Source of the DNA: CBDCYS01 sp965226185
GTDB lineage: Bacteria > Acidobacteriota > Terriglobia > Bryobacterales > UBA6623
Reading direction: 5' to 3'
DNA length: 64,000 nucleotides
Assembly (NCBI GenBank): GCA_965226185.1
Contig: CBDDCT010000007.1
Coordinates: 1,364,001 to 1,428,000, forward strand
In this document: positions 1 to 7,522 of the stretch, piece by piece
How positions within the stretch are numbered: position 1 is the stretch's first letter
How the letters are laid out: every line of letters begins with the position of its first letter
Notes under the pieces: model-generated
Databases searched by the model: none
Seen by the model: the letters and a program-made list of their open reading frames with translations, nothing else
Told to the model about the DNA's origin: nothing
Position numbers and translations under genes: made by a program

Positions 1-912
1 TGCGCTCTAGCCTGTTTGGCCGCTTATGCGCTGGCTGCCCCGCTGTTGCTGGCTGCCCCGTGCCCATCAGGACTTGTGCAGCGCGACTCTGTCCTAGTGG
101 CTGGAGCCGTGATTGTGTTGTTGCCCAGCGTCGTTTATCTAATAAATACAGCGGATTTGACGGGCCCCGGCGGGTCAAGGCGCGTCGCGGCAGGAATAAC
201 TCTGGGAGTAGTGTTTTTCCCGGTAGTCTGTTTGGCCTTCGAGAGCCTAACGCGTTTCCCACGCGCTCGCGGTGCCACCATCTACGCCTGCCTTTCAGGG
301 CCCGTTTTCCTGGGGGAGGCTATCGTATTCCAATGGATTGGGCGGGAATGGTTATCCGGAGGTGGCGTGGCGGCGATACTCATACTGTTGCTCTTCGCGG
401 TCGTCGCTTGCGGCACCTTCTGGTTTTTCGCCTGGTCGGCATCCTTCAAAAGGGTACTCACAGCGGTGGGTGCTTTGTGGATTGTCCTGCTTGCAGGGAG
501 CGCGTGGGCCAAGTGGGGTTACTCAGTCGACACTCATGAACGGGCCCGCGGCAACCGGCCGCCAATTCGCTATATCGTCCTGCTGACTGTAGACACGCTC
601 CGCCAAGACGCCCTATCGTGTTACGGAGGAGCGATCCCGACTCCCCATTTTGATGCTCTGGTCGAGGACTCCGTCCTGTTCACGAACGCGTACTCATCCG
701 CGCCCTGGACATTGCCCTCTTTCGCAAGCATTTTGACAGGGGTTTCTCCTTGGGTGCACAGAACGACAAGGGGACGGCAAACCGTGCCCGCCGGCCTACC
801 CACGCTAGCGCAACGTTTGGCCGAGTCTGGCTACCTGACTTCCGGAATCGGGAACAACTTTTATCTAACTCCGAGAGCGTCAGACAAACAGATTAGACTC
901 AAAATCCATTGA
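1..912 (+). pseudogene. Membrane sulfatase-like protein, truncated by IS3
   Basis: The frame is open from the window edge, so the true start probably lies upstream. The first half is a string of hydrophobic segments. After about residue 185 a sulfatase/alkaline-phosphatase superfamily domain begins (YIVLLTVDTLRQDALSCYG), followed by the nucleophile region SAPWTLPSFASILTG. At the position where formylglycine sulfatases have Cys or Ser this motif has Thr, so it may be a phosphatase or transferase rather than a true sulfatase. The frame runs into the left inverted repeat of an IS3 element at about 880 and ends in IS sequence at 912. Most of the catalytic domain is missing and no C-terminal part is found on the far side of the IS. 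It is almost certainly non-functional here. Confidence 0.8.
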
Positions 913-926
913 ACGGAGGATGAGTG

Positions 927-1289
927 ATGAGTTTGTCTCGACGGAGATTCACGCAAGAATTCAAGTTGTCGGCAGTGGAACGGCTGCAGCAGGGCGCCTC
1001 GGCGGCCGAGGTCAGCCGGGCCTTTGAGATCAATCCCAACCTGCTGCACCGTTGGCGGCGGGAGTTTCGCCAAGGACCCGGCAACGCCTTCCCCGGCGAG
1101 GGGAAACGCCGCTGGGAAGAAACACCCACGGCGGAGCTGGAGCGCAAGGTCGGCCGGCAGACCATGGAGATCGATTTTTTAAAGGGGTGCTGGCAGCGCA
1201 TCGAACAACAGCGGAAGCTGCAGGCATCGGCTGGAAAGCCGCTGTCAGCCACCAGATCCGGCAACAAGTCCAGGAGAAGCCGCCGATGA
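927..1289 (+). CDS. IS3 OrfA, HTH transposase subunit
   Basis: A 120-aa protein with an N-terminal helix-turn-helix of the HTH_Tnp_1 type (RRRFTQEFKLSAVERLQQG, then a second helix pair with LLHRWRREF), followed by a leucine-zipper-like segment. The ATG at 927 is preferred over the GTG at 924 because a GGAGG lies 7 nt before it. A U_UUU_UUA slippery heptamer sits in frame at 1175-1181, and the stop overlaps the orfB start as ATGA at 1286-1289. OrfA binds the IS ends; either a -1 frameshift or translational coupling could make OrfB. Confidence 0.88.
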   Translation: MSLSRRRFTQEFKLSAVERLQQGASAAEVSRAFEINPNLLHRWRREFRQGPGNAFPGEGKRRWEETPTAELERKVGRQTMEIDFLKGCWQRIEQQRKLQASAGKPLSATRSGNKSRRSRR

Positions 1290-2137
1290 GCGTCCAACGG
1301 ATGTGTCAGCTGGCGCAGCTGCCGCGCGCGACTTTCTACCGTTGGCAGCCTGAGAAGCAGGGGCCCGATGCAGACCTGGAACTGCGTGACACCATCCAGC
1401 GCATCGCAGTGGAGTTCCCCAGCTACGGGCGGCCGCGCATGACCGCCGAGTTGCGCCGCCGCGGCTGGGTGATCAATCCCAAGAAGGTGCAGCGCATTCT
1501 GCGGGAGGACAACCTGCTATGCCTGCGGCGCCGGAAATTCGTGCTGACGACCGACTCACGTCACTCGCTGGCCGTCTATCCCAATCTGGCCCGCGAGAGG
1601 GTCCTGAGCGGTCTGGACCAGCTCTGGGTGGCTGATATCACCTATATCCGGCTGCGCTGGGAGTTCGTCTACCTGGCCGTGATTCTGGATGCTTACTCGC
1701 GGCGGGTGGTCGGCTGGGCGCTGGAGGACACGCTGGAGGGGAAGCTGACGATCGCCGCGTTGCGGATGGCACTGCAGCGGCGACGTCCGGGTGCGGGGCT
1801 GCTGCATCACTCCGACCGCGGCGTGCAGTACGCCGCCAACGGCTACGTCGACTTATTGAAGCAGCACGAAATCACCATCAGCATGAGCCGCAAAGCCAAC
1901 CCCTACGACAATGCCAAAGCGGAATCTTTCATGAAGACGCTGAAGTACGAAGAGGTCTACCGCTCGGAGTACCGCGATCTGGCCGAAGCGCGCGCTTCGA
2001 TCGGGTGCTTTCTCGAGAAGGTGTACAACGAGAAGCGCTTGCATTCGGCTTTGGGCTATTGCCCGCCGGCGGAGTTCGAGCAGAACCTGCTTGCCCCGCC
2101 AGCGGTTCCGGCGGCAGTGGCGGAAGGAGTTTTCTGA
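1286..2137 (+). CDS. IS3 OrfB, DDE transposase (rve integrase core)
   Basis: The reading frame is -1 relative to OrfA. Taken from the ATG that overlaps the orfA stop it encodes 283 aa. An HTH_21-type segment (MSVQRMCQLAQLPRATFYRW) precedes the rve catalytic core. The three acidic residues are in WVADITYI, HHSDRGVQY and NAKAESFMKTLK. The usual IS3 C-terminal signature YNEKRLHSALGY is present. The frame also extends upstream to the slippery site at 1175, so an OrfAB fusion could be produced. The gene looks intact. Confidence 0.92.
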   Translation: MSVQRMCQLAQLPRATFYRWQPEKQGPDADLELRDTIQRIAVEFPSYGRPRMTAELRRRGWVINPKKVQRILREDNLLCLRRRKFVLTTDSRHSLAVYPNLARERVLSGLDQLWVADITYIRLRWEFVYLAVILDAYSRRVVGWALEDTLEGKLTIAALRMALQRRRPGAGLLHHSDRGVQYAANGYVDLLKQHEITISMSRKANPYDNAKAESFMKTLKYEEVYRSEYRDLAEARASIGCFLEKVYNEKRLHSALGYCPPAEFEQNLLAPPAVPAAVAEGVF

Positions 2138-2376
2138 GGCATGGGGAAATCTTTCGATCCGATAGGGCTGGCTGGCGGGATGCGGGACGCAGAGCTATTG
2201 AACTCTACGCCCCGCCCCATCGTCTCGATGAGTTTCCAGCTGGCTATTCCTTGGCGGGTTGCGCTCCCGCAGAGCCCGCCGCCGCTTCACCAGCCGGGAA
2301 CCATTATGCAGCAAAGGGCCGCCGCTGGCCATCAAAAACCAGCGAACGGTCAACAGTGTCTAAACTATTTGTCTCA

Positions 2377-2510
2377 CCCCAGGGGGCAAGCCCATTTCGC
2401 ACCCAGGGTTCCGCTTCGCTCCACCCTAGGCTACGATCCTACGCCGCTTCGCGGCTCAACGGCTCTGGGCTCGAAGCTTGAAGGCCCTAAGTGAACGGTA
2501 TTGGGCCTAG
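2377..2510 (+). repeat. Dispersed repeat family A, copy 1
   Basis: This segment shares a block with copies at 15718-15866, 30459-30660 (inverted) and 31114-31392. The common core is CAGGGTTCCGCTTCGCTCCA, followed by a GCCGCTTCGCGGC hairpin and the end motif CTAAGTGAACGGTATTG (here 2487-2503) with a closing CCTAG. It is non-coding. The IS3 right end lies directly beside it, so the IS may have inserted into an older copy. Confidence 0.8.
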
Positions 2511-2516
2511 AAGACA

Positions 2517-2560
2517 AAGCCACGTGAACGCGGCTCGAATGGTCCGCATCACCGCCGAAA
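2517..2560 (-). repeat. Fragment of repeat family B
   Basis: The stretch CACGTGAACGCGGCTCGAAT and what follows it resembles, in the same orientation, 51057-51080, and inverted, 58155-58185, which are parts of the longer family B repeats. Only about 40 bp remains. The rest of 2561-2690 shows no gene or recognisable structure. Confidence 0.55.
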
Positions 2561-2693
2561 CATCGGCATTTGGACGCCGCGAAGGTCTCCTCTACACCAC
2601 TGACAGGCAATCGCGGTGAAGCGTCTCACGATTAGGTTGCAGTCTGGTTGGCGCGTGTTACGCTAGCGACGACTAACAAGGGGCAGGTTGGGT

Positions 2694-2981
2694 CTACTCG
2701 AGAACTCCCAGAACTTCGTCTTCCCTGATGATCAGCAACTCGTCGCCGTCCACCGTGATTTCGGTTCCGGCGTACTTGCCGATCAGCACTTTGTCTCCCG
2801 CTTTGACGTCGAGAGGGACGATGGTTCCGTCCTCGAGACGCTTGCCGTTGCCGACGGCGAGTATTTCTGCTTCTTGGGGTTTCTCTTTTGCGGAATCGGG
2901 GATGATGATGCCGCCTTGAATTTGCTCCCCTTCTTCGATTCGTTTCGCCACAAGGCGGTCATATAAAGGCTTTACTGTCAC
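2694..2981 (-). CDS. groES: Co-chaperonin GroES
   Basis: A 95-aa protein of normal GroES length. It carries the family features: N-terminal VKPLYDRLVAKRIE, a mobile loop with GGIIIPDSAKEKPQ, the roof region, and the C-terminal KVLIGKYAGTEITVDGDELLIIREDEVLGVLE. GroES caps the GroEL folding chamber in the cytoplasm. It starts with GTG, supported by a strong AGGAGG upstream. groEL, which normally follows, is absent: downstream on this strand lie repeats and the IS3 element. No CIRCE operator was seen upstream. Confidence 0.96.
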   Translation of the reverse strand: MTVKPLYDRLVAKRIEEGEQIQGGIIIPDSAKEKPQEAEILAVGNGKRLEDGTIVPLDVKAGDKVLIGKYAGTEITVDGDELLIIREDEVLGVLE

Positions 2982-3163
2982 TTTCTCCTCCTACGTCCAT
3001 TCGATTTCAGGATGCGGTTGTGGGGTGGCCGCTCAGGCAACGAGCGAAACAAGCGCAGAATAGGCAGGCTAACAAGGGGTGGCGGATACTGTCAAGCGCG
3101 CGCTGGGGGCCAAGGGGCCAAGCGAACGATGCAGGCGTAGTGAGAAAACCCGTCGGCCCCCGA

Positions 3164-4573
3164 TCAGCGCCGTTTCCGGGAGCGCGTGAGCAACTCGTCG
3201 TCGGGCCAGGGAATCCACACGCCACCGACCTGGTCGCGCAGCTCATCGTTGCGCTTCCTCAACTGACGGACTAATTGGGAATACTGTGGCTTATCCACGA
3301 GATTGTGCTGCTCGTGGGGGTCGGCCTCGAGGTCGTAGACTTCCTCATACAGCGGGTCCTGCTCAATGTAGCGGGCGTATTTGTAACGCTGGGTGCGGAT
3401 GCCCTCGTAATCGGCGATGGTCGGGTGGGTTCCCAGAAACTCGTGGAAGAAATCGGTCCGCCAGTCAGCAGGCGTCTCGCCGCGAATGATCGGCAGCAGG
3501 CCGCGGCCCTGCCATTCGGCCGGAGGCTCGAGACCGGCGTACTCTAGCAGGGTCGGAGCGATGTCCACGTTTAGCGCAAACTCCCGCGGCTTGGCGCCGC
3601 GCTTCGATTCCTCCAGCTTGGGGTCGTAGACAATCAGCGGCACGCGGATCGAAACCTCGTGCGGCTTCCACTTTCCGGCCCAGCCGCGGTCACCCAGGAA
3701 ATAACCGTTGTCGCCCATCAGCATGATGACGGTGTCATCGGCCGCGCCAATCTCGTCGAGCGCCTGGCGCACGCGGCCGATGACGCGGTCGACGCCCGTA
3801 ATCATGGCGTAGTAGCGCTTCGTCAGCAGTTGCCGCTTGCGCTCGTTGTCGAAGCGCCAGTACCAGCGGTGCCGGTTCATCGCCTCGAACTTCAGAAACG
3901 CCGGCTGCGAATCGAAAAAAGCGTAGTCGGAGAGGGGCGGCTTCGGGACCGTCAAGCCCTCATAGCGATCGATGACGCCGGGAGGCGCGATGTACTGATC
4001 CGGATTCCAATCCTCGGCATGCGGCGCGTTGAAGCTCAGTGACAAACAGAACGGCTTGTCGCGCGAGGTCGACCGCAGAAACTCGATGGCCTTTTCTCCG
4101 GCGATGTCGCTAAGATGACGCACGCCGCCATCGGGCTGCTTTCGCAGGTAGGGGTGGCGCAGCCGCTCATAAGAATCGAACATCTTATCGATGATGCCGT
4201 CGTTGACCGCGACGTGCCATTTGCCGACATAGCCGACTTGGTAGCCCGCTTCCCGCAAAAGGGTTGGGTAGGAAGACAGCATGAAGCGGTCGTCGATGCG
4301 CGGAGCACCGCCCGTGTAGCGGTTCGTCCGCTCCCAAGTCCCGGACAAGATCGAAGCGCGGCTGGCCATGCAGATGGGGGTGGTGACGTAGGCGCGTTCG
4401 AAGCGCACGCCCTGCTCGACGATGCGGTCCATCTCAGGCGTTTGCACACGGGGCGTCATGTTACCCATCATGTCCGCGCGCTGATCGTCGGTCAGGATGA
4501 AGATCAGGTTCGGGCGATTGGCGGAAAACAGCGCGGGCGCAAGCAAGAACAGAACTACAAGGAGACGTGACAT
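3164..4573 (-). CDS. Secreted sulfatase (formylglycine type)
   Basis: A 469-aa protein with a cleavable signal peptide (MSRLLVVLFLLAPALFSA), then the sulfatase domain starting PNLIFILTDDQRADMM with the metal-binding Asp pair at about residues 29-30. The activation motif CMASR (Cys68-Arg72) fits the C-x-A/P-S-R rule, so Cys68 should become formylglycine. A second metal-site motif MLMGDNGYFLGDRG is present. Length and C-terminus are typical of arylsulfatase/choline-sulfatase-like enzymes that desulfate polysaccharides or small sulfate esters outside the cytoplasm. The start was moved to the ATG at 4573, where the signal peptide begins. It is divergent from the isomerase gene at 4674, with 100 bp between. 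Substrate is unknown. Confidence 0.9.
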   Translation of the reverse strand: MSRLLVVLFLLAPALFSANRPNLIFILTDDQRADMMGNMTPRVQTPEMDRIVEQGVRFERAYVTTPICMASRASILSGTWERTNRYTGGAPRIDDRFMLSSYPTLLREAGYQVGYVGKWHVAVNDGIIDKMFDSYERLRHPYLRKQPDGGVRHLSDIAGEKAIEFLRSTSRDKPFCLSLSFNAPHAEDWNPDQYIAPPGVIDRYEGLTVPKPPLSDYAFFDSQPAFLKFEAMNRHRWYWRFDNERKRQLLTKRYYAMITGVDRVIGRVRQALDEIGAADDTVIMLMGDNGYFLGDRGWAGKWKPHEVSIRVPLIVYDPKLEESKRGAKPREFALNVDIAPTLLEYAGLEPPAEWQGRGLLPIIRGETPADWRTDFFHEFLGTHPTIADYEGIRTQRYKYARYIEQDPLYEEVYDLEADPHEQHNLVDKPQYSQLVRQLRKRNDELRDQVGGVWIPWPDDELLTRSRKRR

Positions 4574-4673
4574 GCGGACTATCTTAGCGCGGTAGAAAGA
4601 CTGCGGGTTTTCTTTGTATCGCTTGTTCGGGAAGCGCCATGCGGTTCTGCTACGATGTGGCCGGAGGCGCACC

Positions 4674-5513
4674 ATGATCAAAATCAGCGATTACTCCTTG
4701 AACTATTCCCGGCTGATTTCCGAAGGCCGCATGAGCATCGCGGGCTTTCTGGCCCACTGCCGCGAGCTGGACATCGAGGGCGCCAGCCTGCATGTTCGCA
4801 ATCTTCCAGACTTGAGTACGGGGTATTTGAAAAAGATCCGGCGCGCTTACCTCGATCACGGGCTTTCGATTTCGATGTTCAGCGTGACGACGAACTTCGG
4901 CAACCCCGCCGAGTCGGCCCGCGCCGAGTTTGAAAAGGCGCTTGAGGCGATCCATGCCGCGATGCTCTTGGGAGCGCCGATTCTGCGGGTATTCGCGGGG
5001 AACCCGAAAAATGAACAAGACCGCGAAGCCGCTTTCCAAAGGGCCGCCGACGGCATTCGCAAGGTTTGCGGCGAGGCAGCCGAATGGGGTCTCCCTGTCG
5101 GCCTGCAAAACCACAACCATGTTCACCTTTGCCGCACTGGAGAGGACGTGCTCCGTTTCACGAAGCTGGTCGATCACCCCAACTTCACATTGATACTCGA
5201 CACCGGACAGTACGCCGGCTCGAAGGGCGCCAGCGGGGAGGTTCCCGAGTCGTTGAAGGGTACCGACTTCATGGAGAGCATCCGCATCACGGCACCGCTG
5301 GCGCGGCACGTCCGGGTCAAGTTTTACCACCCCCGCGCGGACGGCTCCGAGCCCAATATCGACTACCGAAAGGTCTTTGATATCTTGCGCGGAGTCCACT
5401 ATCACGGTTTCGTCGACATCGTCTACGAGCCGAATCGCTTCAAAGGCGATGACGTCAAGATGGCGGTTCCGCGGATCGTCGGCTTTCTGCGTTCACGGAT
5501 TGCGGAGGGTTAG
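4674..5513 (+). CDS. Sugar phosphate isomerase/epimerase (TIM barrel)
   Basis: A 279-aa protein of the AP_endonuc_2 (xylose isomerase-like) TIM-barrel family. Typical stretches are LILDTGQYAG, VRVKFYHPRADGS and FDILRGVHYHGFVDIVYEP. No signal peptide is seen, so it is probably cytoplasmic and may isomerise or epimerise a sugar released by neighbouring hydrolases. The ATG at 4674 follows a GGAGG at 4662-4667. The stop TAG at 5511-5513 lies inside the terminal repeat of the adjacent IS1380 element, so the last residues may have been changed by the insertion. Substrate cannot be told from sequence. Confidence 0.85.
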   Translation: MIKISDYSLNYSRLISEGRMSIAGFLAHCRELDIEGASLHVRNLPDLSTGYLKKIRRAYLDHGLSISMFSVTTNFGNPAESARAEFEKALEAIHAAMLLGAPILRVFAGNPKNEQDREAAFQRAADGIRKVCGEAAEWGLPVGLQNHNHVHLCRTGEDVLRFTKLVDHPNFTLILDTGQYAGSKGASGEVPESLKGTDFMESIRITAPLARHVRVKFYHPRADGSEPNIDYRKVFDILRGVHYHGFVDIVYEPNRFKGDDVKMAVPRIVGFLRSRIAEG

Positions 5514-7264
5514 CCCGCATTTCTCATCGATTCCCGAAAACGGGGTTGGCGGGGCGCGCGGGATGGGATTTCATGGTCTTGAGGCGGCATCGCCTCTCGG
5601 CGGGGCCGCCGTGGGGCAGAAACGGCCCGGCATGCTGTCCGCGACCCTGGCCGAGGCGTTTTTCGTCTGTTTTTGGGCAAACCTCGATTGCCGCCCCTGT
5701 CGAGCCCTGTGTGCTTCAAGTATTACTTGAACTCGCCTTGCCGTTTTCAGCAGCGCCGCGGCTCCCCCCGTTCGAGATTCTCATACGCTTGGGCGAACAC
5801 CCCCGCCCAGGCGTATCCCGTCGCCAGCGAAATCCACACTTTGCGCGCCGTGATCCGGATGCGCGCTCCGATCTTCAACAACCGCAGCCGGATCGTCGTG
5901 CATTGCGCCCGCGCCATCTTCGTCCCCGCCAACCCCAGCCGCCGCAGCGTCTCCAGCAAACAGTACCCGATCGATGAAAAATATAAGCGGATCTGATTCG
6001 ACCGCAATAGCGCGGTCGAGGTGCGGTCGGCGAACAGCCCCAGCTGCTGCTCCTTGATGCGGTTCTCCATCTCTCCGCGGGCGCAGTAGATCGTCTCGTA
6101 TAAGTGTTGCGCCGCCGCTTGCTTGGGCGTCAGCGACGTCACCACGAAACGCGGGTTTTCGCCCTTCGCCAGATACTCCGCCTTGGCCACCACCCTGCGC
6201 CCCCGCGCCCAGCTGGTTCGCGTGCGGTAGCGGAAATCCCCGAACGCCCGGGCCGCCTTGCCCCTCTTGGCGAAACGCCGCCGCGCCAGCTTCATCCGTC
6301 TCTTGATCAGGCGCTCTAAACGCTCGTTTTTCGCCAGTCCGAACACGTAATCCACGCCCTGGTTCTCGCACCAGCTCATGATCTCGTCGCGGCAAAAACC
6401 GCTGTCGGCCCGCAGCAGGATCTCGACCTCGGGCCACACCCGCCGCAGTTGTTCGACGATGCGCCGGACCTCTTCGAGCGACCCCGCCGAGGCGTCGATG
6501 TTGGACGGCCGCAGGCGCGCGCACAGCAACTGGTCCCCGGCGAAAATGTAGAGCGGCAGGTAGCAATAGTGTCCGTAGTAGCCGTGAAAAAAGCGCCCCT
6601 CTTGGCGGCCGTGCAGCGCGTCGTCGGTGGCGTCGAGATCGAGCACGATGCGCTCGGGCTGGCACGGCTGCGATTGAATGTAGAGCGAGGTCAGCAGACG
6701 GTCGGCCGCGCCCGTGTCGAGAACGATCTTCTTGTAACGGCTTTGCGCGCCGGCCTTGGCCGGGGTCAACTCCAGGCGGTTGAGAGTGCTCTTGCCGGCG
6801 CCCGCCTTGCCGCGGTCTTGGGCTCGGCGGCGCTGCTTGCCTTCGAGGTCTTGTTTGCCGCTCAGCAGGGCCAGCAGCGGGTCGGAGCGCAGCTGATCGT
6901 GATCGTTGAGGTCCTCATAACCCAGCGCCAGCCCGTAGACGCGCTGCGAGACCAGCTCGCGCACGCTGTGTTCGACTTGCGCGGGCTGGCGGTGATCACG
7001 GAAGCAGGCGGCGAACTGCCGCACGATGCCGCTGCGCTGTTCGGTCTGGCGCAACAGCATGGCGCCGCCGTCGGAGGTGATCATGCCGCCGTCGAAACAG
7101 GCTACCACCTGGCGGCGGCCATGGTCGGCGAAGGTGAAGCTGGTTTGGGTACACTCTGTCATGGCAGGGGTCGCTTTCTTGCTGGCTGAAACATATTGTA
7201 ATCATTATGTTTGTGCCACAAAAGGCGGCCTTCCGCCAACCCCGCGATGAGAAATCCGGGCTAG
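5510..7264 (-). mobile_element. IS1380-family insertion sequence (copy 1)
   Basis: An approximately 1.75 kb element around an IS1380 transposase. Inverted ends are visible: TAGCCCGCATTTCTCATCG at 5511-5529 against the reverse complement of the segment ending at 7264 (CTAGCCCGGATTTCTCATCG). A second shared block CGGGGTTGGCGG lies just inside both ends. IS1380 members often begin CCTAG, which fits. No target duplication was recognised. It sits between the isomerase gene and the symporter operon. Confidence 0.8.
5747..7162 (-). CDS. IS1380 transposase
   Basis: A 471-aa DDE transposase. IS1380 hallmarks are the N-terminal FDGGMITSDGGAMLLRQTE, VYGLALGYEDLNDHDQLRSD, the first catalytic region IVLDLDATDDALHGRQEG, the second LLRADSGFCRDEIM, and the C-terminal glutamate region CARGEMENRIKEQQLGLFADRTS. 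The gene is full length and apparently intact. Only about 35-40% similarity by eye to the other two IS1380 transposases in the window, so it belongs to a distinct subgroup. Confidence 0.93.
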   Translation of the reverse strand: MTECTQTSFTFADHGRRQVVACFDGGMITSDGGAMLLRQTEQRSGIVRQFAACFRDHRQPAQVEHSVRELVSQRVYGLALGYEDLNDHDQLRSDPLLALLSGKQDLEGKQRRRAQDRGKAGAGKSTLNRLELTPAKAGAQSRYKKIVLDTGAADRLLTSLYIQSQPCQPERIVLDLDATDDALHGRQEGRFFHGYYGHYCYLPLYIFAGDQLLCARLRPSNIDASAGSLEEVRRIVEQLRRVWPEVEILLRADSGFCRDEIMSWCENQGVDYVFGLAKNERLERLIKRRMKLARRRFAKRGKAARAFGDFRYRTRTSWARGRRVVAKAEYLAKGENPRFVVTSLTPKQAAAQHLYETIYCARGEMENRIKEQQLGLFADRTSTALLRSNQIRLYFSSIGYCLLETLRRLGLAGTKMARAQCTTIRLRLLKIGARIRITARKVWISLATGYAWAGVFAQAYENLERGEPRRC

Positions 7265-7357
7265 CGAGCACCCATACGGACGGATTGCGGCTGGCGCCGG
7301 GGTTCGTGAACCTCATCTTGCTAGACTGTGGCGTAGCTTGCTCCGGAGAATCCGCCT

Positions 7358-7522
7358 TTGACCGATCAGCTCGACAAGCGCAACGAAGCCGTGGACGACG
7401 AGGACGAGTCCTCTCCGATCTTGGGCTCCTGGCCGCGCGCCTACACGGCGGTTCTGATTCATTTGGCGCTTTGGATCGTCGTCCTGTACGTGTTCACCGT
7501 CCGGTTTGATCTCCCGCAATGA
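7358..7522 (+). CDS. Small single-pass membrane protein coupled to symporter
   Basis: A 54-aa reading frame starting with TTG at 7358. GGAGA at 7345-7349 provides a well-placed ribosome binding site, and an in-frame stop at 7334 rules out a longer form. The first half is acidic and hydrophilic (NEAVDDEDESSPILG); the second is one membrane segment (YTAVLIHLALWIVVLYVFTV) ending RFDLPQ. Its stop overlaps the symporter start as ATGA (7519-7522), a strong sign of translational coupling. By position it may be a small accessory subunit of the transporter, comparable in idea to the small subunits (DUF4212) of some acetate-type symporters, but the sequence is not recognised. Function is inferred from context only. 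Confidence 0.65.
   Translation: MTDQLDKRNEAVDDEDESSPILGSWPRAYTAVLIHLALWIVVLYVFTVRFDLPQ

Larger units (their letters stand above)
880..2376 (+). mobile_element. IS3-family insertion sequence
   Basis: This is an approximately 1.5 kb element with the two-ORF orfA/orfB layout of IS3. Imperfect terminal inverted repeats can be read directly: 880-900 against the reverse complement of 2356-2376 matches at 17 of 21 positions (core CAGACAAA / GAGACAAA). No clear target duplication is visible, which fits a rearranged or old insertion. The left end cuts a sulfatase-like gene; the right end abuts a dispersed repeat (2377-2510). Confidence 0.82.

Noticed and set aside
2982..3163. A CIRCE heat-shock operator upstream of groES
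   Set aside because: No TTAGCACTC-N9-GAGTGCTAA-like sequence was found.
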